The notes beneath the pieces are model-generated. The model did no database searches and had not been told where the DNA came from. It saw only the letters and a program-made list of their open reading frames with translations. From Cytophagaceae bacterium (GTDB lineage: Bacteria; Bacteroidota; Bacteroidia; Cytophagales; Flexibacteraceae), in NCBI GenBank assembly GCA_947464365.1, contig CANHWS010000233.1:1-5392 (forward strand): a DNA stretch of 5,392 bases. The letters run 5' to 3'. The position numbers and the translations under genes are program-made. Of this stretch, positions 1-5,392 are shown piece by piece (positions within the stretch are counted from its first letter, which is position 1; each line of letters opens with the position of its first letter).

Positions 1-52
1 AGGGGAGTCAGATTACTGTCAAAGTCCTGACGATAACACCCACACCTATCCG
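1..52 (+). repeat. diverged direct repeat, copy 1 (left)
   Basis: The first 13 bases (AGGGGAGTCAGAT) recur exactly at 145-157. Bases 20-52 align without gaps to 175-207 with 24 of 33 identical by hand count. The two blocks differ in offset by 11 bases (144 versus 155), so one copy carries an 11-base indel. Copy 1 starts at the window edge and may extend further left. It overlaps the possible gene tail ending at 82, so it may be a duplicated gene end rather than an independent repeat element. Confidence 0.5.
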
Positions 53-82
53 TGTACTATCTTCCAATTCTCAAATTATTAG
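2..82 (+). CDS. possible 3' end of a gene entering from the left edge
   Basis: The frame beginning at base 2 stays open for 26 codons and stops at TAG 80-82, four bases before the stem of a strong rho-independent terminator. That spacing is what a real gene end would show. The visible tail includes the residues SPDDNTHTYP and matches no family I recognise. A second frame (base 3 onward, stop at 102-104) is also open, but its stop falls inside the terminator hairpin, so I prefer the first. This frame matters because a diverged copy of the same stretch lies 144-155 bases downstream and keeps similar residues in register. Confidence is low because only 27 codons are visible. Confidence 0.22.
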   Translation, partial: GESDYCQSPDDNTHTYPCTIFQFSNY

Positions 83-86
83 CAAG

Positions 87-120
87 AACGACCATCTTAA
101 TTGATGGTCGTTTTTTGTTT
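87..120 (+). terminator. strong rho-independent terminator
   Basis: A perfect 10-bp stem (AACGACCATC at 87-96 pairing with GATGGTCGTT at 103-112) encloses a six-base loop and is followed by a T-rich tract from 111 to 121 interrupted by a single G. The tail is on the plus strand only; the opposite side lacks a T-run. It therefore ends transcription coming from the left edge and insulates the 376-945 gene from that transcript. Confidence 0.85.
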
Positions 121-144
121 TATAGCATTTGGATATCGTCGCTC

Positions 145-207
145 AGGGGAGTCAGATCAATGAGCCGCTGTTTGCAAAGTTCTGAGGGTAATTGCCACAC
201 CGAGTCG
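145..207 (+). repeat. diverged direct repeat, copy 2 (right), probably a decayed gene end
   Basis: This copy lies downstream of the terminator and matches 1-52 in two blocks separated by an 11-base length difference. In the 33-base ungapped block the codon register of copy 1 is kept: QSPDDNTHT in copy 1 corresponds to QSSEGNCHT here. The frame then runs to a TAA at 247-249, giving a tail of similar length to that of copy 1. The 11-base indel breaks the frame between the two blocks, and the frame that would continue the first block meets a stop almost at once. The simplest reading is a decayed tandem duplicate of the 3' end of the left-edge gene. Confidence 0.45.
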
Positions 208-375
208 CTCGAGATTAATTTTGGTTCAAAGACACGGCAGGTAACATAATTGCAAGGGCTTTTTCAGTGTTTTTATTCCGTTTGTGATTCCCGAACCTCA
301 GCTTTCGGCAATTGATTACTCATTTTGCCATGCTATTTTTTTGTCGTTTAGTTTGCGGCATTAAAACGGAGGAAG
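208..375. other. A+T-rich spacer upstream of the 189-residue gene
   Basis: Apart from the end of the repeat-associated open frame (stop at 247-249), nothing codes convincingly here. A 5-bp stem at 291-308 (CCGAA/TTCGG) has no T-run and is not called a terminator. The promoter of the 376-945 gene should lie here because the terminator at 87-120 blocks read-through from the left, but I find no good match to the Bacteroidetes TTTG...TAnnTTTG promoter. The nearest resemblance, TTAGTTTG just upstream of 360, has the wrong spacing. Confidence 0.4.
368..372 (+). promoter_or_regulatory. Shine-Dalgarno sequence GGAGG, close to the start codon
   Basis: GGAGG sits three bases before the ATG at 376. It is the only strong anti-16S match found before any gene in the window; the starts at 2278 and 3733 have none. 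The spacing is shorter than usual. It supports the start at 376 over the later methionine at codon 14, and is unusual for Bacteroidota, where such sites are rare. Confidence 0.55.
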
Positions 376-945
376 ATGGATATTAGAAGGTTGGTTTTCG
401 CCCGAGTGGCATGGATGGAAAGGTACAAGGGTACCAACGGCGATAAACCTCAGAATGGTGGTTCTTATGTAGATGAGGAGCAGCACGGTCATGAAGTGTA
501 TAACTTTATGCCTAAAACCTTAAAGGGTGAAATTGTAGCACGTTATTATGGGTGTTTCTATATTGGTAGTAGTAATGATTATGCCCGTAATCTCGACCTT
601 TCTAATATTGGTGCCCCAGCAGGTAGCAGAGTGGTGGCGGATGTGACGGTTGTCTTGGTTGCTACTAAGCCTGATGGTTCTGGACAGTACATTGTCGGTT
701 TCTATACAAAAGCCGACCTTTATAGCAGTATCATTACTGGAGAGGATGTCGAAGGAGGTGAGGTAAACTATCGGATTGTTGCTGACATTACCAACAGTAA
801 ATTACTCCAATCAAATGCCCGCAAATTTGAGATTGTAGGACTTGGTCAATCAAATGTATGGTATGGAGGAGTTGACAAGGACTTCAAACGCGAAGTCCTC
901 AACTACGTATCACAATGGCTTCCAAAATCTGCAACCAAAGTCTAG
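376..945 (+). CDS. uncharacterised 189-residue protein, GHExYNF/GQSNVWY domain
   Basis: No established function. Visible motifs are ARVAWM (9-14), NGGSY (27-31), GHEVYNF (38-44), a hydrophobic core strand VADVTVVLVAT (87-97), IVGFY (106-110) and GQSNVWY (157-163), followed by a charged helical segment up to about 180. From memory, this set of motifs (a '.GWM.YY.G' start, 'GHE.YNF', 'VGWY', 'GQSN.WY') marks an N-terminal domain in larger bacterial proteins that often continue into HNH or other nuclease-like or DUF3883-type regions. Here the protein ends about 25 residues after GQSNVWY, so only that domain is present. No signal peptide or membrane segment is visible, so it is probably cytoplasmic. 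The start at 376 is backed by GGAGG and by the N-terminal motif beginning within ten residues. Its G+C is lower than that of its neighbours, it has an atypical ribosome site, and it stands alone, which is compatible with horizontal acquisition. A nucleic-acid-binding or defence role is inference only. Confidence 0.8.
   Translation: MDIRRLVFARVAWMERYKGTNGDKPQNGGSYVDEEQHGHEVYNFMPKTLKGEIVARYYGCFYIGSSNDYARNLDLSNIGAPAGSRVVADVTVVLVATKPDGSGQYIVGFYTKADLYSSIITGEDVEGGEVNYRIVADITNSKLLQSNARKFEIVGLGQSNVWYGGVDKDFKREVLNYVSQWLPKSATKV
871..903 (+). other. inverted repeat inside the 3' part of the 189-residue gene
   Basis: AGGACTTC (878-885) and GAAGTCCT (892-899) form a perfect 8-bp stem around a six-base loop. 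It is extended by GTTG (871-874) pairing with CAAC (900-903) across a three-base bulge. No T-run follows, so it is not an intrinsic terminator. It lies within codons for the residues after GQSNVWY and may be a coincidence of coding. Confidence 0.3.
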
Positions 946-991
946 TCAATTAGATACTCAGCCTCTGTATGGAGATTCAATTAAGAGTTCC

Positions 992-2005
992 TCAATACCC
1001 CATCACAGCCCGATTATTACAGTATTTTTTAAGTGCTTCTGTTGCCTCATCATCCCCTAGACTGGCGGATTTTGTCCAATCGCGGCAGGCGGCATAAGCA
1101 TTCCGTAGCCGGTAGTAGCAAACCCCTCTTAGTGTTAGGGCTTGGGTGTTTCCTTTGTCAAGTGTCAGCACTTTGGTGAATGACTCTACCGCTGCTGTAA
1201 GGCTTTCGGTGTGGTAAAGCGCCAAGGCCTTGTTAAGCTGATAAGCTTTATTGTTGGGGTCTTGCTGGACCATGGCAGCTAGAATTGGCAACGCCTCTTG
1301 GTAACGTGCTTGGCGTGCCAATAGGGTAGCGAGGCCAAACTGAGCTGGCAGACTATTAGGGTTGATCACCAGGGCCTTTTCGTAGGAAGCACCGGCCTCA
1401 GCATATTTTTCGCGTCGCTCCATCACACTGCCTTTGTTTACCCACGCAGTGTCGCTGTTGGGTCGTTGCAGCAGATAGTTGTCTAGATCCCGATTAGCAC
1501 GACGCCACTTACCAAGGTTTGTATACGCTGTTGCACGTAGTTGCAAGGTGCTGGGATCCTTCGGTTTAGCCTTAAGTGCCTTATTGAGCTGGATGATACC
1601 CAATTTAGGCTCCCCATTCAGGACATAGGCAGCGCCCAGATCGCGCGACGTTACGTAGCATTGTTGTAGGGTTGTTAATAGGTCTTGCGGATTGGTACGT
1701 TGTTTTTTGGCAACAGAAAATGCCAACTCTGCCTGCTGAACGGCATGGTTCAGGAACGGTATTGCTTGCCCAAATTTGCCAGATTGTGCCAAACTGCGGC
1801 CTTTAGAGAGGGCATCCGGTTGTTTCCCTAGCCTTTGGGCTGTTTGCGACGATGGTGGAGTCGTGCTCGCAAGGGGACTTGTTGTTTGGTTTTGCTGAGC
1901 ATAGGTCATTCCTGACCCTGTTAAAATGATGCCAATGATCAACTTTAGGCTAGTATGCCTAAAGACCTTGAAGGTGCGAGGAATTAAGGTGAGTAGAGTT
2001 GTCAT
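992..2005 (-). CDS. secreted TPR-repeat protein
   Basis: A 337-residue tetratricopeptide repeat protein, probably exported to the periplasm as a scaffold for protein-protein contacts; the partner is unknown. Residues 1-36 form a signal peptide: a basic region to about K21, a hydrophobic stretch LIIGIILTG (22-30), and a likely cleavage after Ala36 (TYA|QQ). A Thr/Ser/Pro/Gln-rich linker follows to about 63. At least six 34-residue TPR units fill the rest: about 64-97, 115-149, 151-184, 185-218, 219-252, 253-286 and 287-320. They show the usual G/A-8, A-20 and P-32 pattern, for example in the unit ending ALVINPNS. The ending ACRDWTKSASLGDDEA...LKKYC is typical of TPR proteins in Bacteroidota. 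The start codon is followed directly by the signal peptide, and no Shine-Dalgarno is visible. The gene is convergent with the one at 376-945 (46-bp spacer, no clear terminator) and divergent from the permease, so it is a single-gene unit. Confidence 0.92.
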   Translation of the reverse strand: MTTLLTLIPRTFKVFRHTSLKLIIGIILTGSGMTYAQQNQTTSPLASTTPPSSQTAQRLGKQPDALSKGRSLAQSGKFGQAIPFLNHAVQQAELAFSVAKKQRTNPQDLLTTLQQCYVTSRDLGAAYVLNGEPKLGIIQLNKALKAKPKDPSTLQLRATAYTNLGKWRRANRDLDNYLLQRPNSDTAWVNKGSVMERREKYAEAGASYEKALVINPNSLPAQFGLATLLARQARYQEALPILAAMVQQDPNNKAYQLNKALALYHTESLTAAVESFTKVLTLDKGNTQALTLRGVCYYRLRNAYAACRDWTKSASLGDDEATEALKKYCNNRAVMGY

Positions 2006-2277
2006 AGCGGTTATTGTCAGTAGTTAGGCACACTATTGATCGACTTAGTGGTAGCTTTGTAACCCAAGTTACTGAAGTATATATTCTAGTAGGCCAATAG
2101 ACCTTCTGCTTAAAACTAGTGATTCCTCTAGGGATCAGTTTGGTCGGGTTTGGCGCCAATCTTCATGCCCCTAGCTGATTTGGTTCTGGGACAAAAATCA
2201 GATAATTTGGACCAATTGCGTGCCTTTTTGCGTAACATACTTTAGGGCATCGCCTAACCACCAACCAAGACGACGTT
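2006..2277. other. divergent intergenic spacer between TPR gene and permease
   Basis: This 272-bp spacer should hold promoters for both neighbours; none could be assigned with confidence. On the minus strand, TAACTTGG about 60 bases before the TPR start resembles the Bacteroidetes -7 box (TAnnTTTG) with one mismatch, but no matching -33 element was found. An imperfect palindrome (GATTCC...GGGATC) lies at 2121-2136. On the plus strand a frame is open from 2132 to a TAG at 2243-2245 and contains an ATG at 2165 (26 codons, ending DQLRAFLRNIL). It might be a tiny gene or leader before the permease, or a gene remnant, but nothing beyond openness supports it. Confidence 0.4.
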
Positions 2278-3519
2278 TTGAATATTGCCCTCTTTGTTGC
2301 CAATCGACTTCGCCATAGCCCGGCCACGACCTTTTCGGGGTCTATCGTCCGGATTGCGCAGGTATCGATTGCACTGGGTTTGGCCATCATGGTGGTGAGT
2401 GTGGCCATCCTGCAGGGTTACCAAGAGACGATCGAAGGTAAAGTCTATGGTTTTGATGCTCATGTCCATGTCCAGAGCTACCAAGCGAGTAGCCAAACAG
2501 AACCTCTACCGATTAGGCAAGATCTCGGAAGTGAACGAAAGTGGCGTAAGCTTCCACTAGTAGCCCATGTGCAGCCATTTGGGCTTAAACCAGCCTTGCT
2601 CAAGACTAAAACAGCCGTACAAGGCATTTTGATCAAAGGGTATAATCAAGATTGGGATACTGCTACGTTCCGCCAACATTTGGTCGCCGGCCGCATGCCA
2701 ATTGTCGCTAGTCAGCAGATACTGGCCCTAGCTCCAGATACTGAATGCCACCAAGTCCTAATTAGTTCCAAGTTAGCCACGTTGCTTGAGCTCAAGGTTG
2801 GGGATGATGTAGTACTGTACTTCCTCCAGAATCCACCTCGATTTCGCAAGGTAGTCATCACAGGTCTGTACGAAACCAGCCTCGAAGAGTTTGATACTCA
2901 GTTCGTGATTGGCGATTTGGCGATGCTCCGGAACCTAAGCGGTTGGGGGGACACCTTGGTTAGTGGTTATCAGGTTATGGCAAAGGATCCTAAGTCGGCA
3001 CCCCAGGTGGCAGAGCAAATAAACCAAGAGGCAGACTATAAGTTGTTAGCCCAACCTATTACAGCCATCCACCCTCAGTTATTTGACTGGCTCCAGCTTA
3101 TCAGCCGTAATGTCGAGGTCCTGATTGTGCTCATTACCCTAGTTGCCTGTTTTAATATGTGCAGCACCTTATTGATCATGATTTTGGAGCGTACCAAAAT
3201 GATCGGGGTCCTGAAGGCATTAGGTGCTAGCAATTATCATTTGGCAGGCATCTTTTTCTATACAGGCATGGGTATGATCTTGCGCTCGGTATTGTGGGGG
3301 AATTTGGTTGGTCTTGGTTTATGTTGGGTCCAGTACCAGTTCAGGTTTGTGCCGCTAGATGCCGCCAACTACTACATTGCTTACGTGCCCATTGCCTGGA
3401 ATTGGTCAGGTGTGCTGATTCTGAATCTTGTCGTTTTGGCCGCTAGTGCGTTGGCATTGCTATTGCCTGGTCTTGCCGTTGGTTCTGTAAGGGTATCCAA
3501 GGCCCTCCGATTTGCTTAA
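2278..3519 (+). CDS. FtsX-like ABC permease, LolC/LolE family
   Basis: A 413-residue inner-membrane permease of the MacB/FtsX-fold type, the family that, with a LolD ATPase, releases lipoproteins from the inner membrane for transport to the outer membrane. Layout: a short cytoplasmic N-terminus (LFVANRLR), TM1 at about 24-46, a large periplasmic domain at about 47-278, then TM2 (about 279-302), TM3 (about 321-354) and TM4 (about 377-402). The Bacteroidetes signature GLYETSLEEFDTQFVIGDL (196-214) lies in the periplasmic domain. The cytoplasmic segment ERTKMIGVLKALGAS (304-318) between TM2 and TM3 is the coupling-helix region that contacts the ATPase. The start is TTG at 2278: the open frame extends upstream only to 2236 with no ATG or GTG, and the family's N-terminus begins at exactly this point. 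There is no Shine-Dalgarno site. No ATPase gene is adjacent, so the partner must be elsewhere. Substrate specificity for lipoproteins is inferred from the family. Confidence 0.9.
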   Translation: MNIALFVANRLRHSPATTFSGSIVRIAQVSIALGLAIMVVSVAILQGYQETIEGKVYGFDAHVHVQSYQASSQTEPLPIRQDLGSERKWRKLPLVAHVQPFGLKPALLKTKTAVQGILIKGYNQDWDTATFRQHLVAGRMPIVASQQILALAPDTECHQVLISSKLATLLELKVGDDVVLYFLQNPPRFRKVVITGLYETSLEEFDTQFVIGDLAMLRNLSGWGDTLVSGYQVMAKDPKSAPQVAEQINQEADYKLLAQPITAIHPQLFDWLQLISRNVEVLIVLITLVACFNMCSTLLIMILERTKMIGVLKALGASNYHLAGIFFYTGMGMILRSVLWGNLVGLGLCWVQYQFRFVPLDAANYYIAYVPIAWNWSGVLILNLVVLAASALALLLPGLAVGSVRVSKALRFA

Positions 3520-3524
3520 GAGCT

Positions 3525-3554
3525 TGACTTTAGGCACATCGAAGTCGTATTTTG
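3525..3554 (+). terminator. weak candidate terminator after the permease gene
   Basis: GACTT (3526-3530) can pair with AAGTC (3542-3546), with G-U pairs possible on both sides, followed by a short TATTTT stretch. It begins only six bases after the permease stop, the right place for a terminator, but the stem is short and the T-tract poor. Confidence 0.2.
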
Positions 3555-3693
3555 CAGTTATTGACAGAAACGAATAGGAATCTGACCACTCGTGTGCAAC
3601 CATTTGTGGCTTTACCTTGTCTCATGATTGGATAGATGTTGGTCCATTGGGTCAGGGGAATACAATCAGGACCTAGCCAATACGTTATCAGCA

Positions 3694-3711
3694 GGGTGAC
3701 TAGTCCCACCC
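3694..3711. promoter_or_regulatory. palindrome upstream of the peroxidase gene, possible operator
   Basis: The perfect 8-bp palindrome GACTAGTC (3698-3705) is flanked by GGGT (3694-3697) and ACCC (3708-3711), giving an imperfect inverted repeat that ends 21 bases before the start codon of the di-heme peroxidase gene. The position would suit a repressor site or a 5'-leader structure. Evidence is symmetry and position only; no promoter elements were recognised in the 213-bp gap. Confidence 0.2.
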
Positions 3712-3732
3712 CTCTAAAACTAAAAACTCGAC

Positions 3733-4875
3733 ATGCATTTAGCCATTGGCAAATTCATTGTTGTGCCTTTGATAGTCGCCTTCCCGATGTTGCTCATAAG
3801 CTGCAAAAAGAACGAGGCCGCTCCAGAGGACACGGTGCAATACACCCAGACCCCAGTAACAATCAGCTCTGGGATGCCTGGCTATCCTGCCCCCACCATT
3901 CCTGCTGACAACCCAACTACAGAAGAGGGCGTATTGCTAGGTCGTACCCTGTTCTATGACCCAAAGTTGAGTGCAGATGGGACCATTAGTTGTGCTAGTT
4001 GCCATCAGCTGAGCAAGGGTATGGCCGATGGGCTACCCGTATCGGTAGGTATCAGGAACCAACGAACAGATAGGAGCTCGATGCCCTTGATCAACTTGGC
4101 ATGGGTGAATAAGTTTTTTTGGGACGGGCGTGTTAATAGCCTCGAAGAGCAAAGCCTACACCCAATTGACAATCCGTTGGAGATGGGTAACAGTATAGGT
4201 AACGTTGTTAGCTATTTGCAAGGTCAGCCGGCCTACGTCAACTTGTTCCGCAGGGCATTTAATACTGGGACTGTTAACGCTACTTTAGTAGCCAAGTCAA
4301 TTGCGCAATTCGAGCGGACTTTGGTGTCATTCAACAGTAAATACGACAGATTTATCCGTGGTCAAGAGGCACTCACAGCAGAAGAGGCTAAGGGCCTAGC
4401 TTTGTTTTCGCAGCATCCAGATCCTTTTGCTGGTGCCAATGGTGTCCGTGGTGCCAACTGTAATGATTGTCACTCAGTGGGCTTGTTTCAGGGTAAGACA
4501 ACTGGTTTTCAAGGATTTATGAATAACGGGACCCCTGCTGGGATTGGTTTGCCACAGGATCTAGGACTACAACTCGTAACCAATCAAACCTCAGATGCCG
4601 GCAAAATGCGGATCCCGACTTTGCGTAATATTGCCCTTACAGCACCCTATATGCATGCAGGGCAGTTTGGTACGCTAGCAGATGTGATGGATCATTACAA
4701 CAGCCCAGACTTGTTCCAGAAGCCCAATGTTGACATCCTGATCACCTCGGCCATCAACCGTCGGTTTACAACGGAATTAGGGCTCACCTCTGCCGAAAAA
4801 CAAGCTGTTATTGCCTTCCTTAACACGCTGACCGATACCAGTTTCGTCAATAACCCAGCTTTCAAGAAGCCATAA
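3733..4875 (+). CDS. lipoprotein di-heme cytochrome c peroxidase / MauG-family enzyme (MbnH-like by context)
   Basis: A 380-residue c-type di-heme protein of the bacterial cytochrome c peroxidase/MauG superfamily, acting outside the cytoplasm. Residues 1-23 are a lipoprotein signal peptide with lipobox LISC and lipidated Cys24. The first haem site is CASCH (87-91), the second CNDCH (243-247). Between them lie FWDGR (129-133), EEQ (138-140) and NPLEMG (147-152). By family analogy W130 would be the inter-haem tryptophan, and Q140 and E150 the active-site residues near the peroxidatic haem. PYMHAG (305-310) supplies Met307, the expected sixth ligand of the second haem in ordinary peroxidases; MauG has Tyr there. 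Length is normal and no key residue seems missing. The start at 3733 leads directly into the signal peptide after an A-rich leader without Shine-Dalgarno. The stop shares its last base with the ATG of an MbnP-like gene. In methanotrophs an enzyme of this superfamily, MbnH, oxidises a tryptophan of MbnP to kynurenine. Peroxide detoxification with electrons from a cytochrome is the alternative role. Confidence 0.93.
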   Translation: MHLAIGKFIVVPLIVAFPMLLISCKKNEAAPEDTVQYTQTPVTISSGMPGYPAPTIPADNPTTEEGVLLGRTLFYDPKLSADGTISCASCHQLSKGMADGLPVSVGIRNQRTDRSSMPLINLAWVNKFFWDGRVNSLEEQSLHPIDNPLEMGNSIGNVVSYLQGQPAYVNLFRRAFNTGTVNATLVAKSIAQFERTLVSFNSKYDRFIRGQEALTAEEAKGLALFSQHPDPFAGANGVRGANCNDCHSVGLFQGKTTGFQGFMNNGTPAGIGLPQDLGLQLVTNQTSDAGKMRIPTLRNIALTAPYMHAGQFGTLADVMDHYNSPDLFQKPNVDILITSAINRRFTTELGLTSAEKQAVIAFLNTLTDTSFVNNPAFKKP

Positions 4876-5392
4876 TGATGTCTCCTAGCTCCTTTTTTTT
4901 CTATTTCCTTCCGGTCCGATCTGGGCTGACTGGCATTTTGTTTTTGTTGGTAGGGAGCTTTTTAGTCCTAAATGGCTGCAAATCCAAGTCCGATGATCAG
5001 CCGAAACCGACAAATACAGACTATCAGGTTGTAATCAGACTCAACGCAAAAGCCAATGGCGCTCCTGTGCTGATGGACAGGACTTGGTTTGTCAATCCTA
5101 ATCAGGATTCGGTACTTGTGCGGTCATTTTCCTTTTTCATAAGCAACATCAAGCTGACGGATACGATCACTGGTGCAACATGGTCGGAAGCTGATAGCTA
5201 CCACCTTGCCAACTTTGTTTCGGACAGCAGCTATGTCAACCTCAAGCTGAAGGGAGTGCCACAGTCAGGCAAGTTTAACCAGATTAGTTATGCCATTGGG
5301 GTGGATCAGGCTGCCAATAGTTCGTCAGCTTTCCTAGGCAAAGGAGATTTGGTGCAAGGGACTGGTATGGACTGGAACTGGACCGATGGCTG
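4875..5392 (+). CDS. MbnP-like lipoprotein, 3'-truncated by the window edge
   Basis: The frame is open for 172 codons to the right edge. The start is ATG 4875-4877, overlapping the upstream stop in TAATG; a second ATG follows at 4878 and could be used instead. Residues 1-34 are a signal peptide with a hydrophobic core (about 18-33) and lipobox LNGC, with lipidated Cys35, followed by a charged linker (KSKSDDQPKP). The mature part is beta-rich. It shows the order typical of the MbnP-like family: a segment with FSFFISNIKL (84-93), DSYHL (107-111), a repeated beta segment ending GVP (127-129), ISYAIGVDQ (137-145), and GMDWNW (164-169) just before the cut. MbnP is a periplasmic copper-binding protein whose site depends on conversion of a tryptophan to kynurenine by MbnH. 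Visible tryptophans are W71, W103, W167 and W169; which, if any, is modified cannot be told. Adjacency to the MauG-family gene supports the assignment. The C-terminal third or so is outside the window. Confidence 0.85.
   Translation, partial: MMSPSSFFFYFLPVRSGLTGILFLLVGSFLVLNGCKSKSDDQPKPTNTDYQVVIRLNAKANGAPVLMDRTWFVNPNQDSVLVRSFSFFISNIKLTDTITGATWSEADSYHLANFVSDSSYVNLKLKGVPQSGKFNQISYAIGVDQAANSSSAFLGKGDLVQGTGMDWNWTDG

Noticed and set aside
52..249. Plus-strand open frame of 65 codons
   Set aside because: It runs through the terminator hairpin and the degenerate repeat, has no ribosome site, and its protein has no recognisable feature; only its tail echoes copy 1 of the repeat.
291..308. Short hairpin CCGAA/TTCGG as a terminator
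   Set aside because: Only five base pairs and no T-run on either strand.
842..1060. Plus-strand open frame of 72 codons
   Set aside because: It overlaps the end of the 189-residue gene in another frame and the 3' end of the TPR gene on the other strand, both of which have clear protein signatures.
1959..2159. Minus-strand open frame upstream of and overlapping the TPR start
   Set aside because: It overlaps the signal-peptide codons of the TPR gene in another frame and shows no protein character.
2163..2496. Two minus-strand open frames antisense to the start of the permease
   Set aside because: The permease on the opposite strand has an unmistakable TM1 and family N-terminus; these frames are by-products.
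3652..3659. TCAGGGGA as a third copy of the left-end repeat
   Set aside because: The match to 143-150 is only eight bases and the flanks do not align.
3636..3908. Plus-strand open frame of 90 codons before the peroxidase
   Set aside because: It overlaps the lipoprotein signal and mature start of the di-heme enzyme in another frame and has no plausible features.
1..5392. CRISPR array, tRNA, rRNA or insertion sequence
   Set aside because: No regularly spaced repeats, no cloverleaf-like or rRNA-like stretch, and no transposase motifs were seen on either strand.

Overview
The window looks like chromosomal DNA of a member of the Bacteroidota, perhaps from the Cytophagales or Chitinophagales side; the exact lineage cannot be read from the sequence. 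The evidence is a LolC/E-type FtsX permease of the Bacteroidetes form, a TPR protein with the usual Bacteroidetes ending (a 'DW.K...LG..EA...L.KYC' tail), a pair made of a di-heme peroxidase and an MbnP-like lipoprotein, and the absence of clear Shine-Dalgarno sequences before most genes. Base composition by eye is about 48-50% G+C in the permease and peroxidase genes, and nearer 42-43% in the gene at 376-945.

Layout. Positions 1-375 hold a possible gene tail running off the left edge, a strong intrinsic terminator (87-120), and two diverged direct-repeat copies (1-52 and 145-207). Next comes a small plus-strand gene (376-945) whose product resembles the N-terminal 'GHE.YNF ... GQSNVWY' domain of larger uncharacterised, often nuclease-linked proteins. 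It is convergent with a minus-strand periplasmic TPR protein (992-2005). A 272-bp divergent spacer separates that gene from an FtsX-like permease with a TTG start (2278-3519). After a 213-bp gap come a lipoprotein di-heme cytochrome c peroxidase/MauG-family enzyme (3733-4875) and, overlapping it by one base, the 5' part of an MbnP-like lipoprotein (4875-5392, cut by the right edge).

How the genes work together. Only the last two clearly form an operon. In methanotrophs the MauG-family enzyme MbnH oxidises a tryptophan of its partner MbnP to kynurenine, which creates a copper site. The same two families are adjacent and start/stop coupled here, each with a lipobox, so an enzyme-substrate pair on a membrane surface is the most attractive reading. 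The permease probably works with a LolD-type ATPase encoded elsewhere. The TPR protein and the 189-residue protein have no visible functional link to their neighbours. No CRISPR array, tRNA, rRNA or insertion sequence was recognised.
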